Notes: generated by a model from the sequence alone, not told the origin. Shown: positions 34,824 to 51,094, numbered from the stretch's first letter. The stretch is 64,000 bases of DNA from Branchiostoma belcheri (GCF_001625305.1 NW_017803046.1:1300600-1364599); one strand, 5' to 3'. Translations and numbers: made by a program.

Positions 34824-34965
34824 GGCGATGGTCTATACTGTTGTCACGCTATACAACATCTATCTCTGACCAGGGTCCTCTGATGTCTTTCTGCCGCAAT
34901 CCTCCAGGTGGCGCTAACGACTCAATCAGCGTCGGGTACACATCATATGATGGATCCCTGAAGAC
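34824..34965 (-). other. SGK3: SGK3 5' UTR exon portion
   Basis: Immediately upstream of the start codon the sequence runs to an acceptor (CACACATCAG) at 34966. The counterpart in the second copy is 36548-36689. The stretch carries an unexpectedly open 38-codon frame (34849-34965) ending in TAG before the ATG. The frame cannot join the upstream noncoding exon without a stop, so I treat the stretch as untranslated. Confidence 0.55.
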
Positions 34966-35805
34966 CTGATGTGTGAAAAGGAAGATCTTTTGTTTTGTTA
35001 AATGCTACTTAATCATCACATTTCAAGGAGTCTTTATTATACAAAATAATGTGACAAACAGTCTTTGACTAATGGTTGCGTGAAAACATACGTCAGTGGT
35101 AGTGCCTTGGGAGATAGGACTGTCTAGAGAATATTTACAGTATTAATACAAATACTGATTTTCGCCTGTAGAAATATCAATAATTCAATTGTACAAAATT
35201 ACACACATTATGGGTAGAGTAGAATTTATGACACCTTACCTAAACAACATAGCCTAACAACTTGTTACTGTTACTTCAGTTCTAAGAAATTAATGCCAGA
35301 ACGTCATATTTCTAACACCGTAGAAAATCTCACTTTACAATCATTGTGTATGATTGTTTACCCAAAACCGTATCGTATTTCCTTTACGCAAGGTTAAACA
35401 AAAACAGCTGCTTTTGAAAATTATTTTGTACTTGCAAGATCTACCCCAGAATGAAGCTGAAATTCAACAGGTTGCCTACATTTATAATGTAAATGCATTT
35501 CTATGGTCAAGTTTTTAATAGCTATGAGAAAGCAAGTTTTTAGTTGCCCTTTGGACTGTCACAAATCTAATCCAACCCCACCCCCATCCGACCGGCTTTG
35601 ACATGACAAGGAAGTCACTTTAAAATCCCAACATTTCAGGACACGTCAACATCTTTTACAGTTCGATACTGGGACGAACAAGCCGCCTGATAACTTCTAC
35701 TTGTAGCAAACGATCACAAACGCAAGAGAAACACTTACATTTCAATGTGTAAGATCGATGATGAGGACGAAAAGAAAAACTTGTCGGCGTAACCATACGG
35801 TACAA

Positions 35806-35825
35806 NNNNNNNNNNNNNNNNNNNN
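35806..35825. other. Assembly gap (20 N)
   Basis: Twenty Ns separate the two copies of the SGK3 5' segment. The fixed short length suggests a placeholder between two contigs, so the true distance is unknown. Confidence 1.
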
Positions 35826-35971
35826 AGTTTCCAGTATTTTTGAAGCAAAGACTAATTGAAAGTAACAATATAGTTGTAGCACATGGGAGACAGACCTTTG
35901 GTTTGTGGATGTGATGAGAAAAAAATGCAATTTACTGTATGTAACTTGTAAGACAATAATAGCCCCCTTAC

Positions 35972-36547
35972 CATTTGGTGTAATTTCTCGAACTCTGTGT
36001 ACCTTCTGAAGATGAACCAGCTTTTCCCACCAACAGTCACCACAACTTTGTACACCTGAAGAAAAGTTTTGGGAAATGTATATATTAAAATCACGACACG
36101 TTGACACTAAACAACCACTCAGGGTACAACACAAATCAGTACCCTTTTGGTACACCTATTTTTGCTCACTTTCTGTTGAACTGGTTCTTTTTCCAACGTG
36201 GTCTACAAGCAAGAAATCATTATCTTCTCTTTTTTTGGTCACTGAAAATATTTGCATTACTTCACAGCTGCAAAAGTTGTCAATTCTGCAACCATGAGAG
36301 TCAACAATCTATTGTCTTTGAAAATAATTTAATTTATATATGATTATCAGTGATGTTGGGTGAAGGTTATGGATTATCCTTTTAAAACATGCAGTCAGCT
36401 CCAGAATCCTTAATCTAGATGTCTTTATTTTGTCTTATAATCTTTATTTATAATTACATTTATTTTATTGTTACATACTGTGTATCTCTTGTTCTTCTGC
36501 CATGTGTCCTCTGCCTGTGTGATCTCTGCCTGGAGCTTGTCTGCCAT
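35972..36547 (-). pseudogene. SGK3: Second copy of SGK3 exons 1 and 2 (allelic or duplicate)
   Basis: Exon 1 (36479-36547, 69 nt, MADKLQAEI...) and exon 2 (35972-36055, 84 nt, PX domain) are intact, with the same splice sites and the same predicted residues as 34755-34823 and 34261-34344. If both copies were really in tandem, splicing from this exon 2 into the next exon (34824-34965) would meet a stop, so this copy should not add to the protein. It is probably the other allele, not a pseudogene in the strict sense. Confidence 0.75.
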
Positions 36548-36891
36548 GGCGATGGTCTATACTGTTGTCACGCTATACAACATCTATCTCTGACCAGGGT
36601 CCTCTGATGTCTTTCTGCTGCAATCCTCCAGGTGGCGCTAATGACTCAATCAGCGTCGGGTACACATCATATGATGGATCCGTGAAGACCTGATGTGTGA
36701 AAAAAAAGATCTTTTGTTTTGTTAAATGCTCAATCAATTTCTCAAAGCAACTTAATCATCACATTTCAAGGAGTCTTTATTATACAAAATAATGTGACAA
36801 ACAGTCTTTGACTAATGGTTGCGTGAAAACATATGTCAGTGGTAGTGCCTTGGGAGATAGGACTGTCTAGAGTATAACGTTATTTACAGTA

Positions 36892-37668
36892 TTAAAGCTG
36901 CATTATGTAGTTTTTGTGCAAAAAATTCAAATATTCTGAATCTAACAAATCTTGGTTTTATCATCATTTACTATCACTTTTCAACACATTTGCGTCATTA
37001 TATTACGTTTCCGGCCTATTTTGTTAGCGCAAAAACAGTCCGCTTGATGCGCGCTCAGTTCCCGGTGGCACCGAGTTGATGCCACCGCTGGAACCAAAAC
37101 AAACAACGGTTTTCGGTCGGAAATGTTCGGTGAGTTCCAGCCGCGTGACGTCATGACTAGCTAGCCCTCTGAAACAAAATAGCGGGAATGGAGGGCGATC
37201 GAGATCGGGTGAACCGTGGAGGTAGAAGAAGTTTGCTGACCAGTTCCGCCAGGAAAAGGAAGTAGAAGGACAAGTTCCAAAAGCGGGTGTTGTTGGTATA
37301 GCAGTAACCGAAGGAATATAACGCGATCAAAACAAACCCGAGAACCAAAGCCGAAAACCGGCTGTCAGAATCGAATGTCCCGCCCCCGCGTTAGACCACG
37401 TGACAAATCTTCGGGCCGGCTCGGGCAGACTCGGGAGTACTCGGACATGTTCGGAAGTAAACAAACATGGCGAACACCCAGGCGCGCGCGTGCGATTTCT
37501 CAGTTTTCTAACCGCTCGTATCGCAAAAATATTGTCTCGCGTCCATGAACTGAATGGTGCAGTGTAACACGGTAGGGTTTATTCAACTAGCAATGTAAAG
37601 AAATGACCAGAAAATCGACTTTTTGTTTTAAGGTTAGACGGCCAAAAAACTACATAATGCAGCTTTAA
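36892..37668. mobile_element. 769-bp TIR element present in only one copy of the duplicated segment
   Basis: The element (36896-37664) has inverted termini AGCTGCATTATGTAGTTTTT, with about 20 bp matching, and is flanked by TTAA on both sides. Copy 1 of the segment shows the empty site with a single TTAA. Because TTAA is a palindrome, the target could be TTAA (piggyBac-like) or TA (Tc1/mariner-like). The interior is rich in CpG and has no transposase ORF. Confidence 0.88.
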
Positions 37669-38260
37669 TACAAATACTGATTTTCGCCTGTAGAAATATC
37701 AATTGTACAAAATTACACACATAATGAGTAGAGTAGACTTTATGACACCTTACCTGAACAACATAGCCTAACAACTTGTTACTGTTACTTCAGTTCTAAG
37801 AAATTAATGCCAGAACGTCATATTTCTAACACCGTAGAAAATCTCACTTTACAAATCATAATTTGTGTATCATTGTTTACCCAAAACCTTATCGTATTTC
37901 CTTTACGCAAGGTTAAACAAAAACAGCTGCTTCTGAAAATTATTTCGTACTTGCAAAATCTACCCCAGAATGAAGCTGAAATTCAACAGGTTGCCTACAT
38001 TTATAATGTACATGCATTTCTATGGTCAAGTTTTTAATAGCGACTTATGAGAAAGCAAGTTTTAGTTGCCCTTTGGACTGTCACAAATCTAATCCAACCC
38101 CACCCCCATCCGACCGGCTTTGACATGACAAGGAAGTCACTTTAAAATCCCAACATTTCAGGACACGTCAACATCTTTTACAGTTCGATACTGGGACGAA
38201 CAAGCCGCCTGATAACTTCTACTTGTAGCAAACGATCACAAACGCAAGAGAAACACTTAC

Positions 38261-38400
38261 ATTTCAATTTGTAAGATCGATGATGAGGACGAAAAGAAAA
38301 ACTTGTCGGCGTAACCATACGGTACAAGGTTCACGGGTCACAGGTCCAGAGAAAGCTAGCAGACTATTCATCACCACTAGACTATTACGGGAACTAGTCA
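38261..38400 (-). other. SGK3: Probable upstream noncoding exon of SGK3
   Basis: A donor (GTAAGTGTTT on the minus strand, edge at 38260) follows a stretch that can join the acceptor at 36690 or 34966. The upstream border is not defined. It is assigned as untranslated because every frame meets a stop after joining. The homologous donor in copy 1 is near 35738. Confidence 0.4.
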
Positions 38401-38758
38401 TTTTGTTTCCAGAAAATACCCATTTTGACAGCAATAACCTATCTTTGCAAATTATGTTTCTCTTTTAAAGCTAAAAGTAGCATAACTTTGTTTGGTATTT
38501 CCACTTATTTATCTGTTTAGTAAACCAATGTTTGACCAGGTGCGGGTAAACAAAACATCTGCTAGTTTTACAGCAACAAATCTGTCAAGTCAGTAAAAAC
38601 AATTCCTGATGTCAAAAACGTTTTATTTAAGTAAATACAGACACTTTATGATAAGATATAGCAGAATTGATTTTTTTCAAATATTTCAAAACTTTCCCCA
38701 AAAAATTAACCTAGGAATCTATTTTCCCATCATGCTCTGCTCACATATTTGAGAGAAA
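38401..38758. promoter_or_regulatory. Shared divergent promoter region, SGK3 / IFT52
   Basis: This interval of about 0.4 kb lies between the presumed SGK3 5' exon and the IFT52 start codon, which point away from each other. The IFT52 start sits in AGAAAATGGCGCCG, a YY1-like context. No TATA box at a sensible place is evident. Confidence 0.4.
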
Positions 38759-41700
38759 ATGGCGCCGACTCCTGAGGTAAGAACTGTGCTGTCCGACAAA
38801 ACCTGCATTTTCTAGTCGTTGGTAGCCTATTGTTTGTCCTATTCATCACCCTTAAGTACATAAGGATTCTGTGTTCATCAGTGTTTGCTTTGATTTTGTG
38901 TGGGTTGTCGATATACGCAGAAATAGTAAGAATCCAGAGCCACCGAAACTGGCTCACCATTGCCCATACGTAGTTTTGGCGTCGTTTCCATGGGGATAGT
39001 ATTATTAGCAGCCACGATAACTATAAAATACACGGCAATTCTCCCCTTAAAGTATTACAGGCACGTTACAACAAACCTTCGAAATTGTCATTCGTTGACG
39101 GAGTCAAAATGTGATAACCGAAATGGATACCACCTTTATACCACAGAACGTCCTTGGTTACAGCAACCACACACTGATACCAAGGAGAAAGCTCCTTGCT
39201 GATACAGAGGATGAACTTTTAAAGAAGACCTAGACTTTCTATATTCCATTCTTACGTAAATTTGTAAAATTTTACAAGATCATGTCATATGCCTCTCCTG
39301 TTGTTAACATGGTGGGAGAAGGTTTTCTGTGTGGTATTTATATGTCAAGATATAAAGAGACACCAACGGGTAAATTATGCATGACGACAATTACACTTAA
39401 TTTAATCTGTATTTTAACTCCATGATTTAAGCATTTTTCCTAAATACATGTGTACTAACTTAGCGCACACGAGAAGAAGATACTAACTGTCAGAGTCACA
39501 TTTCTCTGGCAAGACTATCTCTATAACTATTATCCCTTTGTGTTCAGAAAAAAAGTTGTGAGTGTGTTTTATAAGACTCTATACATTTTCCTTCACAGGT
39601 TACAGTCAGCATTTTATGACCAGGAGTTCTTTATTTAGTCATCAGAGATTCAGACTCAGAGCAAGAAGTTAAGGGGAAAATTGACAGAAACAGTCATTAT
39701 TAGAAAAAAAAGGAAATATTTAGATGATTAGAAGAGAACCATGTCAGCGGGTTTGAGACAGAAAGTAGGAGCAGGATTGAACTGGGATGAGCTAGAAAAG
39801 GTCCAGTTGTACAACAGTGCACCACAGCCTCAGGTTGGTCAGCCCAGCAACACAGAAACAAGACTGTAGCAACCAACATGACTTCAAAGTCCAAGTACTG
39901 TACAATGTACTGTAAATTCTCTGTTAGGTCTACGGAAAAAAGTTATCTTTCCTGTTTCCTGATCCCTTAAGAAAAAAACTGCCGACCCTAGCTTTTTTTG
40001 TGGATCCCTGCAAGGGACATAAATTTTTCGACCTGATCAATCTTTTCTACATGTACCTCCAAGATCCGACACCTGAGTGATGAAACATTGTGCTATCGGT
40101 TTTCCAACATTGACATTGAAAATATGTTCAAAGTGTCCTCATGCAAGTTTTACTTTGTTAAACTGTATTGTATAAGTTGGATCAGTACAGATCGCCAAAG
40201 TGAAAAAAAATGATAATCCCTACCTACAGACCCTAAGTTTTTCAGGACTGAAAAAGGAAATATAACATTTTTTCTAGGCCTTAGATTGGAGCAAAAGTTG
40301 TTAAAAAGTTGCAGTGACTGAGTAAGTTTATAATTATGGCGTCCACAGTCATTTTGGTTGCTTTAGAAGTCTTGCCTGCAGCGTGCTTACCGGATGGGTG
40401 TTTGGACTCTAACATAAATGTTTTCTCTCTAATATCAATGTTGTTCTCCATTGTGTAGGTGGCATTGTGACTGGTATGGACATTTGCCTGCATTTGTGAC
40501 TGTTTTAAAGTTCTTTGGTTTCTTTTTGTTTTAAGGTTTTGGTTCATGCTACAACTAACCTCCGTTGGAGCAATGTTTTTTTAGGAATTTCTCACTCTGC
40601 TTATCAGTATGGTTTATTATTATTTATTACATTGGTTTTTTGGTATTTGTTTATTTATTTTTATTTGTTTGTGCTAACCAAGCATTGCTGTGAGCCCTGC
40701 ACAACAAAAAAAGTGGTCATCAAGTTGTTGGTTTGGTGTCTAACTCTGTTGGTAACAGACATGACATTCAACTGTTTGGGCTGAGATAGAAATCTGCCCC
40801 CTCAATATAGTATATCCTGGCACATGCCATTGATATAGCCTTGTAAAGACCAGAAAATGTTTTGGAATTTTATGTGTCCTACGCCCAGTTAAGCAGCAAC
40901 TAGATAAACAAATTCAGTGTAGTTATTGTTACAGGTGTATCAGATCAAAATGTACCTCTGGCCAGAATGTACATGGGTACATTGTGCCCTAGGGTCTATT
41001 CTGTCCTGCTACACCTGTAATACAAACCTACCTACAAACACACCAATAAAGCTCTTAGGCACACCACTAAAGGAGTTGGAGACCAACAAACAGTATGGAT
41101 AAACTTCATGGTGAAAGATACATTATGATGTTAGGATGGAACCCCATCTTGACAAAACTTTGCTTTAGCTTTAATCACTGTTTTTTTTTCTTCATTTTCA
41201 GGGAGCCATGGATGAAAAAGGCCAAAAAACAACTATATTGTTTGACGCTGCCAAGAGAGAGGTGTTTACTCCAGCTAACGGCTTCAAAAGCCTGAACAGG
41301 AAGCTGCGATCTTCGTGGAAAATCACCACGTATGTACAAAAAATCCACCTGTTAGTACAGAGTGGACTATTCATGTGGGTCTCATACCAGCAAAAACCTT
41401 GTGGTTTTTATTTTTGGGTGGTCTCATAGCAGCAAAATCTTTCTTTTAGTATCCCTGTGTTTTTGAGTTTTGGGTTGGTCTCATACCAGCAAAATCTTTT
41501 CTATGGTACCCTTATGGTAATACTTTGCAGGTCTCATACCAGCAAAATTCTTCTCCATGCATATGCATGGTACCTCAATGATAAAGTTATGATAATATTC
41601 CCTCCAACAGACACAGGGATGAGATTACAGAAGAGAAGATAGGGCAGGCCAGGGTCTTCATACTGGGAGGACCCAGGGAAAAGTTCACCGCGGCCGAGTT

Positions 41701-44700
41701 TGACAGTATCAAGAGATATATTGAGTCAGGGGGCAGTGTTCTGGTCATGATGGGGGAGGGCGGAGAGACCAAGACAGACACCAACATCAACTTCTTGTTG
41801 GAAGATTATGGCATCATGGTCAACAATGGTAAGTATCAATAAACATTTGTTATTCTGATTGATTATCAAGTTGTTCTCAGACGATAAATCTGGCATGAAG
41901 CTAAGAAAGCTAAAATTTTGCTGTAACTATCTTGTGACTTTTAACTCACAACAAACTGACTAGCAATGGCATCAATGAAGGGGGAGAAGCTAAAACATGC
42001 TGCTGTCTCTGAAGGAAAGTTTTATTTGATATATTATACCTACTTTTAAATGGAACAGCCCTGTTTTGTTTTGTTTGTATAAAGTTGTGTTTTGACAGCA
42101 AAGGATAGCTGTGTTTATTTATATTTGTAGATGCTGTGGTGAGAAATCACTACTACAAGTACCATCATCCAAAGGAGGCCTTGATATCAAATGGAGTCCT
42201 CAACAGGTAAAACTGCATACAATAGGTACCATTGAATTTGAAGCTCCTGAATTCCCCTGTGTTAACTTGAAAAAGCTACAGGTGTCACTACAATTTCAAC
42301 ATGTCACCCTGTACCATATATCTAAAATAGTATTATGGCTTTTAATTTCAGAGAGATCAGTCGAGCAGCAGGGAAGGCAGTGCCTGGATCAGGGGGAGAA
42401 GACTCCAATGTATCACAGTAAGTATTGTCATATATATGTACTTCTCTTATACTACCTATAGAAATGATGTTTTGTTATAAACCTACTTCTACCAGCTGCC
42501 TATATATGTGGTTGCTGACTGTAGTTGCTGTTTGTAGCTGTGGACTATGTTGGAGTTCCTAGAATTGACACTTGTAAAACAAAACAGCTACCGTGGCATA
42601 AGTTTTTTTAGTTTGTTGACTTTTGCTTTGCATGTTTCAGGGGTTTAACGTTTGTGTACCCGTACGGAGCGACCCTGAATGTTGCTAAACCAGCAGTGCC
42701 AGCCCTGTCCACAGGAACAGTCTGTTTCCCACTCAACAGACCCATCCTGGCACTGCATCAGTCCAAGGTAAGGTTTGGAAGGAGGAGAAGTTTTCTAGCT
42801 ATTCCTGCTTAAATTTACTATATGTGATGTAGCAAAAAAACAGAATTTTAATCTAGAAGGAAAAACATATTAGAAAGAATTTTAGATTGTACTATCGCCT
42901 CATGAAGTGTCCTATCATGCATTCTTAAGCACTCAACATGTGTCTTTCTTTTGCAGTACTCGAGAGGAAAGCTTGCAGTGGTGGGCTCAGTACACATGTT
43001 CAGTGATCAGTATATTGACAAAGAAGAAAACAGTAAGATACAGGTAAGTAGATCCATTCCTTTTGGACATAATTGTGGTGATTTTAACAATGCCTTGTTT
43101 GTCATCCATAATCATGCATGGTCAGCTGATGAGCTTTGTTTTAATGTGAAATAAATTAATGGCATATTAAGTCAATGTTAGAAATATTAGAAAACAAATA
43201 CACAAGCAAGAACTCAACAGTCTAAAACTTCTTTTTCAACCTGTGGAATCAGGACAAATAAAAAATATGTACAAGTCCCATGGAATATCATGCTTACTCA
43301 GATTCAAGCTGGTAGGATCTATGATCATACTAGTATAAAAAACTTCTGTACATGAATGTACCAGGCAGCCCCAACAATGACTCTCGTAACTGTAAACTTG
43401 TAAATGTTCTCTCAGGATGTGTTGTTCCAATGGCTCACCACAGACAACATCAAGCTGAATGCCATTGATGCTGAGGACCCAGAGGTAAGTTCTCATGTTA
43501 ATGTTTTTTATGTACTCTTACCAGGCTGGCATGTTTTTTCCTAACCATTATGATGTTAAAGTGATGAATAGAATACTAGTATACATGTACATTGTATATA
43601 TTCACTCTAGACAAGTCTGGGGAAATCATATTTGGTGTACATTGGAACAACTTCTAGGACATTGCAGTATGCCATGATAATACAATGTGTTTGTCATATG
43701 TAGTGAACTGTATATCCTACCCATGTCCCACAGGTTGCAGATTACAACATGTTACCTGACACGGCCAGACTGTCAGAGAGGCTGAGAGTCTGTCTGCAGG
43801 AGAGTGAAGAGGTGGGTGTGTTCTACTGTAATAACTTGAAACTTTCTTAGTGTAAATGTTGTCCCCTGATGTGTTGATCATGTTATGATGTTAAAACACT
43901 CATGTTATTAGTGCTGTTGGAGCTTTACATATTCTTATGCACGATTTTAAAAAGTTAATAGATCTCATTGATTGACTTTGGGTTAGAATACAGGAAAATG
44001 TATCTTTTCTGTGTTACAATGTAAGTAAATTCATTGTATGTTACTTTCTTGCCAACAGATCCCACGTGACTTCACCCAACTGTTTGATGCTGGGATATAC
44101 AAGCTGGACACCAGTGTCGTTCCAAAAGTCATCAAGTAAGTAGCCAGGCTGTCTTTAGCATTATGATACAAGAGTTTTGGCCCTTTTTCATTGTTTGCAA
44201 AACTTCTAAACTTTGTGTACCACACTGGTTTTGTATAATACAATGTACAAACTGTACATGCACATGTATAAGACCAGACTAAGTTTTTGGTACTTTATTT
44301 TTCAGGGCTTATGAGACGTTGAATGTGAAACACGAGCCTTTAACTCTCATCACCCCCCAGTTTGAGACCCCCCTCCCTCCACTGCAACCTGCGGTAAGTA
44401 CAACAATGTAGGGCTCAACAGTTTATAATTACTTCACTACTACTATTACAATTACTGTACTACACTGTTTCATACTTCTGTCAATGAAAATCACCCGCTA
44501 GGCACCATCTTTTTCTGACACATTTTTGGCAACACCACAGGGGTGTATCCTTATACTCAAATCAGGATGATGAATGTTGCATTTGTTGTTTACACAGGTT
44601 TTTCCACCAGCATTCCGGGAGCTGCCTGCCCCATCATTGGACCTGTTTGACCTGGATGAGGCTTTCTCTTCTGAGAAAGCCCGACTTGCCCAACTTACCA

Positions 44701-45513
44701 ACAAATGTAGGTGTAACTTAAATTTGAGCTATTGACAGATATGTCTTTTGGCGTACGTAAGAAAATGTTTGCACGATGCAGAATGGGACTATTTTGTTTG
44801 AATGGTCATGGCCAACCTTGTTGCAACATTTTGCATGAGTGTTAGTACATGTAAATAATATTCTTAACCTTCTGCAGCAGGGACTATAATGGCATGGTAA
44901 AACCTTGTTTTTTTTCCAGGTACTGACGATGACCTGGAGTACTATGTGCGTGAATGTGGGGACATACTAGGAGTTAGTCCCAAGCTTCCCTTGGACAGCA
45001 GGGATGCCAAGCACATCCTGGAGCATGTCTTCACACAAGTCGTGGAGTTCAAGAAACTCAACCAGGTGGGTTGAAGGCTGCAATTTGTACAATTGAGCAT
45101 TTTTTTTTTATTCTACTGGAAACTTAAAAGTGCTCTTCTGCTATTCTCTTCTTTGGGCTGTATATATATAATACTGGTTATTTGAGAGAGTCCAAACATT
45201 TGTAAATATCTGATAACACTTAAGCTATGATTCACTAAAATGCAAATAGGGACACCAACATGGCAGAGGGCACTGAAATGCAAATAGGGACACCAACATG
45301 GCAGAAGGCACTGAAATGGAAATAGGGACACCAACATGGCAGAAGGCACTGAAATGGAAATAGGGACACCAACATATTACCTGTCCAAAAGTGTATACTA
45401 GTTAATTTGATCCAGTGGTCACATTCAACTTACATATGTACCTCTGTTGTTCCATGTAGGATCATGACATGGATGTGGACACCAGGGCACATGGGCCGAT
45501 GATGACAGACTAA
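38759..45513 (+). CDS. IFT52: Intraflagellar transport protein 52
   Basis: Fourteen exons (38759-38776, 41202-41329, 41611-41828, 42131-42206, 42352-42417, 42641-42767, 42957-43043, 43416-43484, 43734-43811, 44059-44135, 44306-44393, 44598-44706, 44920-45065, 45460-45513) give 446 residues; human IFT52 has 437. IFT52 is a core IFT-B1 subunit that binds IFT88, IFT70 and IFT46 and is needed to build cilia. The N-terminal GIFT-type domain (about 10-270) is recognisable from TTILFDAAKREVFTPANGFK, YIESGGSVLVMMGEGGE and LTFVYPYGATLNVAKPA. The C-terminal part (CTDDDLEYYVRECGDILG) binds IFT46 in known structures. Exon 1 supplies only MAPTPE, joined in frame to GAMDEKGQ over a 2.4-kb intron, so translation could also start at the second methionine. 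There is no signal peptide or membrane segment. Confidence 0.96.
39924..40283 (+). mobile_element. Inverted-repeat element, family B, copy 2
   Basis: It begins around TTATCTTTCCTGTTTCCTGA and ends CAGGACTGAAAAAGGAAAT followed by TAGGCC. The interior contains CCTGCAAGGGACATA and TGTCCTCATGCA, shared with copies at 3198 and 55241. It lies in IFT52 intron 1. Confidence 0.65.
40932..41021. mobile_element. 90-bp inverted-repeat element, family D, copy 2
   Basis: TTACAGGTGTA at the left and TACACCTGTAA at the right frame a short interior with GGTACATTGTGCCC. It lies in IFT52 intron 1. It is too short to code. Confidence 0.55.
41372..41560. repeat. Degenerate tandem repeat in IFT52 intron 2
   Basis: Four units each contain GTCTCATACCAGCAAAA (one reads ATAGCAGC), spaced about 40 to 70 bp apart, with related T-rich filler between them. 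Confidence 0.7.
45223..45375. repeat. 38-bp tandem repeat derived from a family C MITE end
   Basis: AGCTATGATTCACTAAAATG leads into nearly four copies of a 38-bp unit (ATGCAAATAGGGACACCAAC, then ATGGCAGAAGGCACTG). The unit matches the terminal inverted repeat of the foldback element at 16931-17128. It lies in IFT52 intron 13. Confidence 0.85.
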
Positions 45514-46310
45514 CCACAGATTTGCATGGTTCCAACATTCACAATTGGCAGAAACAACTATCGCAGTATCAGTGCACTAGTACTGTATGTAAGAAGTAAA
45601 ACTGCTGTATAAAGCAAATCTAGATGTAAGATATTTTCAATTGTCAGCTGTATCTAAGCAAAGTTGGTTGCACTTCTTCTAAATTTGTAAAATATCCTAA
45701 GTTTTTTTTTCTTTGAAATGAAGAAACTACCTGCTAGATCTACATATACTAGTAGATGATGAAAATGTGATCACAATCTATGTGGCACATTGTGTTCACT
45801 GTACATTAAATGCAATGCAGTTTGTTCATTTTCTTTACTTTTGTTCATTTAGCATGCATTTATGTCTATCAAAGTTTTATATCACTGGACTTTGGAGTGG
45901 GGGTACTAAGATTTCCAACCTATTCATAAATGAAAGCTATGTATAATATTTTGTACTTAATTGCCCATTCATGGAACACCCTAAATTAGACAAAGATATT
46001 ATTTGTAAGATTCTTCAAAACATTCGGCAAAATTTTCATTCCCAAAGATTTTGTCACTATCAAAGTCACCTTCATTTACATGTATATCTGCCATTATATA
46101 TGTATTCAATTAATTTACTGCATTTGGTGTGACAGCTTTGTGTAAGGTAGAAGTTTCTTAGTTTATTCAAAATTACACTTGTACTGCTAACTGATCTGGG
46201 AAGTTCTCATCCATTATGTTAGCAGCTTTTCTGCTATACGGTGGCTCAGAAAATGTGTAAATGAAATATGTTGTATAAACTGTGTGTAAAGCTATTGTAG
46301 GTAGTAAAGA

Positions 46311-46316
46311 ATTAAA
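46311..46316 (+). terminator. IFT52: Candidate IFT52 poly(A) signal
   Basis: ATTAAA lies about 800 bp after the IFT52 stop and shortly before a T-run. It is assigned by position only. Confidence 0.35.
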
Positions 46317-46470
46317 CATTTAGCTTTAAAACACTTTCATTGCAGTTTTTTTTTCTTGACCATGAAAATGAAATTCACCCAAAGTGATATAGTTTATACC
46401 TACCCCAGTATACCATTTAAGACATGTACAATGTATAAAGACACACCCATGCCCTTTTTCATGCTTTCTC

Positions 46471-46476
46471 TTTATT
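46471..46476 (-). terminator. COPS5: Candidate COPS5 poly(A) signal
   Basis: TTTATT on the plus strand is AATAAA on the minus strand, about 510 bp after the COPS5 stop codon. It is assigned by position only. Confidence 0.4.
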
Positions 46477-46983
46477 TTTGTTGAAGTTACAGTGATGGGA
46501 TAGCAAAGCTTTAGCTCAAAAGACCAAGGTGGAATGCCACTAAATGCCACCATGATAGCATTAATGTAGCTGGGCAACACTAACCATACCAGGATACAAA
46601 TATTTGATACAAATCTTTTTGCCAATTCAACAAAGTACAAGATGTTAAAACTTGGCCTTAAACCCAAAAACTGAAACAGTAACAGCGCAGACTACATATA
46701 CAATGTAGTTTTAACAACCTGTCATCTTTCTGCAATTGAGAAATTTCCTATACCACACCATGCAAGAGTTACATATCTGTACCTTTTAGTCCAGATTTAC
46801 AAAGATGTACAATATACTTGGGAATTATATTGATAATGTGGGACCATCTTATTTCCTATAACAACCTGTCGTCACATATGTTCATTCAAATGTGTGTAAA
46901 AACAGTCCAAGTGCTTTATAGACAAGAACTATGACAAATAACAGATCTACAGTGCATATTGGATGACAATGGTGTTGAACACG

Positions 46984-51094
<4,111 letters not shown>

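Larger units (their letters stand above)
35826..38327. repeat. SGK3 5' segment, copy 2 (right of assembly gap)
   Basis: Copy 2 begins at the base matching 34100 and ends at the base matching 35805 (GGTACAA), after which the sequence continues uniquely towards IFT52. It is about 800 bp longer than copy 1, nearly all of it the insertion at 36896-37664. That both homologies stop exactly at the gap edges suggests two haplotype contigs laid end to end rather than a true tandem duplication. Confidence 0.95.
45514..46983. other. Convergent 3' UTRs of IFT52 and COPS5
   Basis: The two stop codons face each other across about 1.5 kb of AT-rich sequence. Candidate poly(A) signals lie at 46311 (plus) and 46476 (minus), so the transcripts may end within about 150 bp of one another. 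No further exon or repeat is evident. Confidence 0.5.

Noticed and set aside
35826..36547. A second, independent SGK-type gene right of the gap
   Set aside because: Only the first two coding exons are present, and homology to the left copy stops exactly at the gap, which fits an allelic or assembly duplicate.
45223..45375. CRISPR array
   Set aside because: The units are directly adjacent with no unique spacers, derive from a transposon end, and lie in an intron of an animal gene.
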